A stretch of DNA of 64,000 bases from contig NVSG01000002.1 in assembly GCA_002401155.1 (NCBI GenBank), forward strand, positions 125,023-189,022, given 5' to 3'. The translations under genes and the position numbers were made by a program. Under the pieces are notes generated by a model. The model was not told the DNA's origin. It ran no database searches and saw only the letters and a list, made by a program, of their open reading frames with translations. Positions 60,283 to 64,000 of the stretch are shown in pieces. Source of the DNA: Hyphomicrobiales bacterium. GTDB taxonomy: Bacteria; Pseudomonadota; Alphaproteobacteria; Rhizobiales; Rhizobiaceae. Positions within the stretch are counted from its first letter, which is position 1. Each line of letters begins with the position of its first letter.

Positions 60283-62478
60283 TTAACCGGTTCGCGCGCG
60301 AGCCGGATTAGCTATGTCCAGCAATGTTTGGACCTCATTTGCCGGCATGGCTTTACCGTAAAAATATCCCTGTCCGTATGAGCCGCCAATGAGCTTGACC
60401 AGTTCATGGGTCTCGCCATCTTCGATGCCTTCGGCAACCGTATCAAGGTCAAGCTCGCGTGCGAGCGACAGGATTGAGCGAACAATTCTTTTGCTGACCG
60501 GATTATTGGTCATGGAATTGATGAAGGAGCGATCAATTTTCAGGCAATCGAGGCTGAATTCTCGCAGGTAATTCAGACCGGCATAGCCAGTGCCAAAATC
60601 ATCCAGCAAGACGCGAATACCCGATTCCCGCAGGTTTGAAATCACTTCTTTCGCGGTATCTAAATCTTGCAACAAAGCAGATTCGGTTACCTCAATTTCA
60701 AGCCGGGTCGGCAAGAATCCGCATTCTGAAAGAATGTTCATCAGTCTGACCGGCATGGTTGGATCGCAGATTTCCCCTGCAGAAACATTCAGGGCCAGCG
60801 TGGTGTCCTGTGACCAATCACGTCTTGCAAGGCAAGCACGTCTCAGCATGGACGCCGTAAATTCTTTCATCAAACCGAATTGTTCAATGACTGGTAAAAA
60901 CGTATCGGGAGCAACATTACCAAGTTCAGGGTGTTCCCAACGTGCCAGAATTTCAAATCCAGAAATTTTACCGGTTTTTAAATCAACTATTGGTTGGAAC
61001 CAGGGTTGGATTTCTTCATTTCGAACCGCACGGCGGGTTTGTTCTTCGAGCAAGGCACGGGTTTTGAGCTTTTTGCCCATCTCTTCTTCATATATTATCC
61101 AGTTGCCGCGACCGTTTTTCTTGACGTGATACATGGCAATATCAGCAGCACGGAATAGAGATTGCGCATTTTCCCCATGCTGAGGATAAAGAGAGATGCC
61201 GATGCTCGCTCCAATGTCAGCTTCAAAGCCATCTCCTCTAATTGTTTGTTTGATGGAATCGACTATTTTTTCTGCGATTGCTTCAACCTTTGCAACGATC
61301 CCTTGTCCGCTGTCATCATCCCTGACAATGACACCAAATTCATCGCCGCCGAGCCGAGCCACGGTAGACGTTTCTCCCAGCAGTTCTTCCAGCCGGTTGG
61401 CCACTTCGCAAATCGTTTGATCGCCCGCCTGATGGCCGTAAATATCATTGATTGGCTTGAAGCGATCCAGATCAAGCAGCAAGACAGCAAAACAACGGTC
61501 CGCATGTTCTGGTGAATTTATCAGGTATTCAAGTTCTTCAGAAAACACACGCCGGTTTGCAAGTTCAGTGAGTGGATCTTGTTTCGAAATTGCATCGGCA
61601 GTTTCGTGCGCCGCCTCTGTTTTTTTCTGGGCACGCTCAAGTTCTTCGAGGTGACGTTGATATGCTCTGGAAGTTTGTTCGGCTTTTTGTGCGTCAGCCT
61701 CCCTGATTTTTGTGATATCCACATCGGTTCCGGTCAAGCGCTTGGGGCGACCATCTTCGAACCATTCAACCACTCTGCCGCGGCTTAATATCCAGACCCA
61801 TTTACCGTCGCGGCGGCGTTCACGATATTCAAATGAAACTATTTTATCGCCGCTTGTGTGGTGTCGGGACAAATGTTTGCGTACCGATTCCAGATCATCG
61901 GGATGAAGCCGATTTTCCCAATCTTCACGTGTGTCGAAAATTTCTTCATCAACCGGGATGCCGCGAATACGTTTCCATTCATCAGAATAGAAACGTTCAT
62001 TCGTGGGTACATAATGATCCCAGACGCCGTGTTGAGCACCATCGACCGCGTTACGCCAAATACTTTCTCTATAGGTAAGTTTTACCTCATCCGTTTTTTC
62101 CGCGTCAACATTGATGATTTGGACCACATAACGAGGTTTTCTTGTAACTTCCAGACGTTTGGAGATCGAAATAATTCCCCAAAAATCCTCACCGTTACCG
62201 CATTTTAAATGGCGGGTGGAATCGCCCTGTTCCAGAGAAAGAGTATCACCGTCTTCGTCTGTATCACTCAGTAACAGATTGTCGCTTAAATGACTTCCAA
62301 CAATGCCTTTGCTTGCAATGCCCAACGTTTTTGAAAATGCACGATTTGCATAAACAATGCAAAACTCGTCATCACAAATTGCCGTAGCAATCGGTGCAGC
62401 ATCCATGATGATGGGCAAATCAATTAGAAAATTCGATGTTTTCGGCTTGTCACCGATTTTATTGTTCTTGGTGTTCAT
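60283..62478 (-). CDS. PAS-PAS-GGDEF-EAL protein
   Basis: A 731-residue soluble c-di-GMP enzyme. Two PAS domains (about 20-125 and 140-265) are followed by a coiled coil (AQKAEQTSRAYQRHLEELERAQKKTEAAHETADAI), an intact RLGGDEFGVIV (near 370) and an EAL domain whose motif is SGFEILARW (EIL instead of EAL, Glu kept) with LALNVSAGEI, LEIEVTESAL, LDDFGTGYAGLNYL, LKIDRSFI and AEGIED. The second PAS (GVWDHYVPTNERFYSDEWKRIRG) is much like PAS2 of the convergent 1027-residue gene, so the two are related. Confidence 0.9.
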   Translation of the reverse strand: MNTKNNKIGDKPKTSNFLIDLPIIMDAAPIATAICDDEFCIVYANRAFSKTLGIASKGIVGSHLSDNLLLSDTDEDGDTLSLEQGDSTRHLKCGNGEDFWGIISISKRLEVTRKPRYVVQIINVDAEKTDEVKLTYRESIWRNAVDGAQHGVWDHYVPTNERFYSDEWKRIRGIPVDEEIFDTREDWENRLHPDDLESVRKHLSRHHTSGDKIVSFEYRERRRDGKWVWILSRGRVVEWFEDGRPKRLTGTDVDITKIREADAQKAEQTSRAYQRHLEELERAQKKTEAAHETADAISKQDPLTELANRRVFSEELEYLINSPEHADRCFAVLLLDLDRFKPINDIYGHQAGDQTICEVANRLEELLGETSTVARLGGDEFGVIVRDDDSGQGIVAKVEAIAEKIVDSIKQTIRGDGFEADIGASIGISLYPQHGENAQSLFRAADIAMYHVKKNGRGNWIIYEEEMGKKLKTRALLEEQTRRAVRNEEIQPWFQPIVDLKTGKISGFEILARWEHPELGNVAPDTFLPVIEQFGLMKEFTASMLRRACLARRDWSQDTTLALNVSAGEICDPTMPVRLMNILSECGFLPTRLEIEVTESALLQDLDTAKEVISNLRESGIRVLLDDFGTGYAGLNYLREFSLDCLKIDRSFINSMTNNPVSKRIVRSILSLARELDLDTVAEGIEDGETHELVKLIGGSYGQGYFYGKAMPANEVQTLLDIANPARARTG

Positions 62479-62706
62479 CTATTGCGTCCTCTACCCGCGA
62501 CCGTAGTGGGAACATATTAATACCTTGATAAAACAGGGTAAATTAGGAAGGTTAACTGCCGTATACTTAACGAAAGAATAACCCCTAATCATTGCGAATA
62601 CTCTGGCAGGAAGAAATGGTAAGAAAACAAGGCTGACAAGGCGTTGACATGTTGCTGTCACAAGCTAGCATTAATGGTTAATCGTTTAATTTTGTCAGGA
62701 GAAACC

Positions 62707-64000
62707 ATGAAAAAAACATCATCTAAAGACGCTCCCGTGGGGACATTTACCAACCCGGTTTTGTCGCGTCGCTTGTTTGTTGCAGGTGCTGCGGCAGCTT
62801 CTTCTATGATTATGCTGCACCCTTATTCCGTGATGGCCAAGGAAAATACAGCGCATCTGCGCATCATGGAAACAACCGATCTGCACGTACATGTGTTCCC
62901 GTATGATTACTATCGTGATCGCCCCAGCGATTCTGTCGGTCTGGCGCGCACAGCCGCTTTGTTCAAACAAATCAGGGATGAATCAACCAATTCTATGCTG
63001 ATCGATAACGGCGATTTCCTTCAGGGCAATCCGATGGGTGACTACATTGCCTATGAGCGCGGTATGAAAGAGGGTGATATGCATCCGGTGATCACCGCCA
63101 TGAACGCATTGGGTTTTGAGGCATCAACTTTCGGCAATCACGAATTTAACTACGGCCTCGACTTTCTGATGAAAGCCATTGGTGGCGCAAAATTCCCGGT
63201 GGTTTCAGCCAACATCGCCAAAGGCACTCTGGCTGCCAACCCTCGCGACGATAAAACCCTCGTCAAACCTTATGTGATCCTCAACAAGAAAATCATCGAC
63301 GGTGCTGGTGTCTCCCACGATATCAAAGTCGGTCTGATCGGCTTCGTCCCACCACAAATCATGAACTGGGACCGCCGCCATCTGGAAGGCAAGGTCAACA
63401 CCCGCGATATCGTAGAAACCGCGAAAGCCTATGTGCCGGAAATGAAAGAGGCCGGTGCTGATATCATCATCGCGCTTTGCCATTCAGGAATTGGCGACGC
63501 CAAATACACCGATGGCATGGAAAATGCGGCAATTCCTCTAGCCGAAGTAGAGGGCATCGACGCGCTTCTCACCGGTCACTCTCATCTGGTTTTCCCCGGT
63601 CCAAAATTCGAAGGTTTTGCCGGTCTCGACCATGAAAAAGGCACCATCCACGGCAAACCCGCCGCAATGGGCGGCTTCTGGGGTTCCCATATGGGCCTCG
63701 TCGATCTAATGCTTGAAAGAGACGGTGGCAAGTGGAAAATCATCAACTTCACCACCGAAGCGCGCAGCATCTATAAACGCGATGGCCGCAAATATATTCC
63801 GGTCGTGGAAAGCCAGCAATCGGTGCTCGACAGCGTTCAAAAAGAACATGATGCAACGCTCGCTTATGTACGCCGCTCGGTGGGTAAAACCTCTGCGCCG
63901 TTGCATTCCTATTTCGCGCTTGTAGCTGATGACCCATCAGTACAGATCGTTTCCAAAGCCCAGACTTGGTATATCACTGAAATGATGAAAGGCACTGAGT
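62707..64000 (+). CDS. cpdB: 2',3'-Cyclic-nucleotide 2'-phosphodiesterase/3'-nucleotidase, 5' part
   Basis: Open through the window end: at least 431 of the roughly 650-700 residues expected, so absent from the ORF track. A Tat-like signal SRRLFVAGAAAASSMIML precedes cleavage near VMAK. The metallophosphatase motifs are present: TTDLHVHVFPYDYY near residue 58, DNGDFLQGNP, GNHEFNYGLDFL and GHSHLVF. It degrades cyclic 2',3' and 3' nucleotides in the periplasm for phosphate or base scavenging. The start follows AGGAGAAACC. Confidence 0.9.
   Translation, partial: MKKTSSKDAPVGTFTNPVLSRRLFVAGAAAASSMIMLHPYSVMAKENTAHLRIMETTDLHVHVFPYDYYRDRPSDSVGLARTAALFKQIRDESTNSMLIDNGDFLQGNPMGDYIAYERGMKEGDMHPVITAMNALGFEASTFGNHEFNYGLDFLMKAIGGAKFPVVSANIAKGTLAANPRDDKTLVKPYVILNKKIIDGAGVSHDIKVGLIGFVPPQIMNWDRRHLEGKVNTRDIVETAKAYVPEMKEAGADIIIALCHSGIGDAKYTDGMENAAIPLAEVEGIDALLTGHSHLVFPGPKFEGFAGLDHEKGTIHGKPAAMGGFWGSHMGLVDLMLERDGGKWKIINFTTEARSIYKRDGRKYIPVVESQQSVLDSVQKEHDATLAYVRRSVGKTSAPLHSYFALVADDPSVQIVSKAQTWYITEMMKGTE

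Overview
The window is chromosomal DNA from an alphaproteobacterium, most likely a member of the Hyphomicrobiales (Rhizobiales). Supporting signs are a CpdR response regulator next to N-formylglutamate amidohydrolase and tRNA-Val, a zwf-pgl-edd Entner-Doudoroff operon, a PdhS/CbrA-like DivK-type kinase, an Hsp20 gene with a ROSE-like RNA thermometer, a phasin, and a tRNA-His with A73 and no encoded G-1, a known alphaproteobacterial peculiarity. The genus cannot be fixed from the sequence. I see no phage, IS element, CRISPR array or plasmid gene; the window reads as host chromosome with accessory metabolic clusters.

Layout. 1-1643: 3' part of a bufferin-type operon (MNIO enzyme BufB, BufC, DoxX). 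1694-4866: hsp20, then two alpha/beta hydrolases. 5079-7550: hisN, N-formylglutamate amidohydrolase, cpdR and tRNA-Val. 7925-9895: an autotransporter with an Ig-like passenger domain. 9944-12899: a BisC-type molybdoenzyme and an Lrp/AsnC regulator. 13099-19258: an amino-acid-type ABC importer (EhuABCD-like) fused in one operon to a diaminopropionate-ammonia-lyase-like PLP enzyme, an M24 hydrolase and a EutA-like racemase-family protein. This operon resembles ectoine/hydroxyectoine clusters but lacks several of their enzymes and is the best candidate here for an undescribed catabolic system.

19303-28925: a PAS-GGDEF-EAL protein with a His-rich periplasmic loop, a rhodanese-like protein, a DUF971 protein, an SSS-transporter/histidine-kinase hybrid, mscL and a lytic transglycosylase. 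29072-35190: GST, an ICL/PEP-mutase-family enzyme, and a homogentisate cluster (MarR regulator with a clean palindromic operator, hmgA, a metallo-beta-lactamase-fold protein with a degenerate metal site, a flavin hydroxylase and DUF2783). 35289-40223: folD and edd-pgl-zwf. 40479-46931: BASS transporter plus a trans-sulfuration-type PLP enzyme, DUF6460, AsmA and acetoacetyl-CoA synthetase. 47288-51793: the PdhS-like kinase with an in-frame 9-bp minisatellite, phasin and tRNA-His. 51878-62478: a signalling block of two chemoreceptors and two multi-PAS GGDEF-EAL proteins. 62707-64000: the start of a CpdB-type nucleotidase.

A family of GC-rich palindromic repeats (about 60-80 bp) sits in four intergenic regions, all between convergent genes (around 4965, 42500, 46960 and, as an inverted pair, 60003-60236). 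Most coding starts were chosen from Shine-Dalgarno spacing and family length rather than from the longest ORF.
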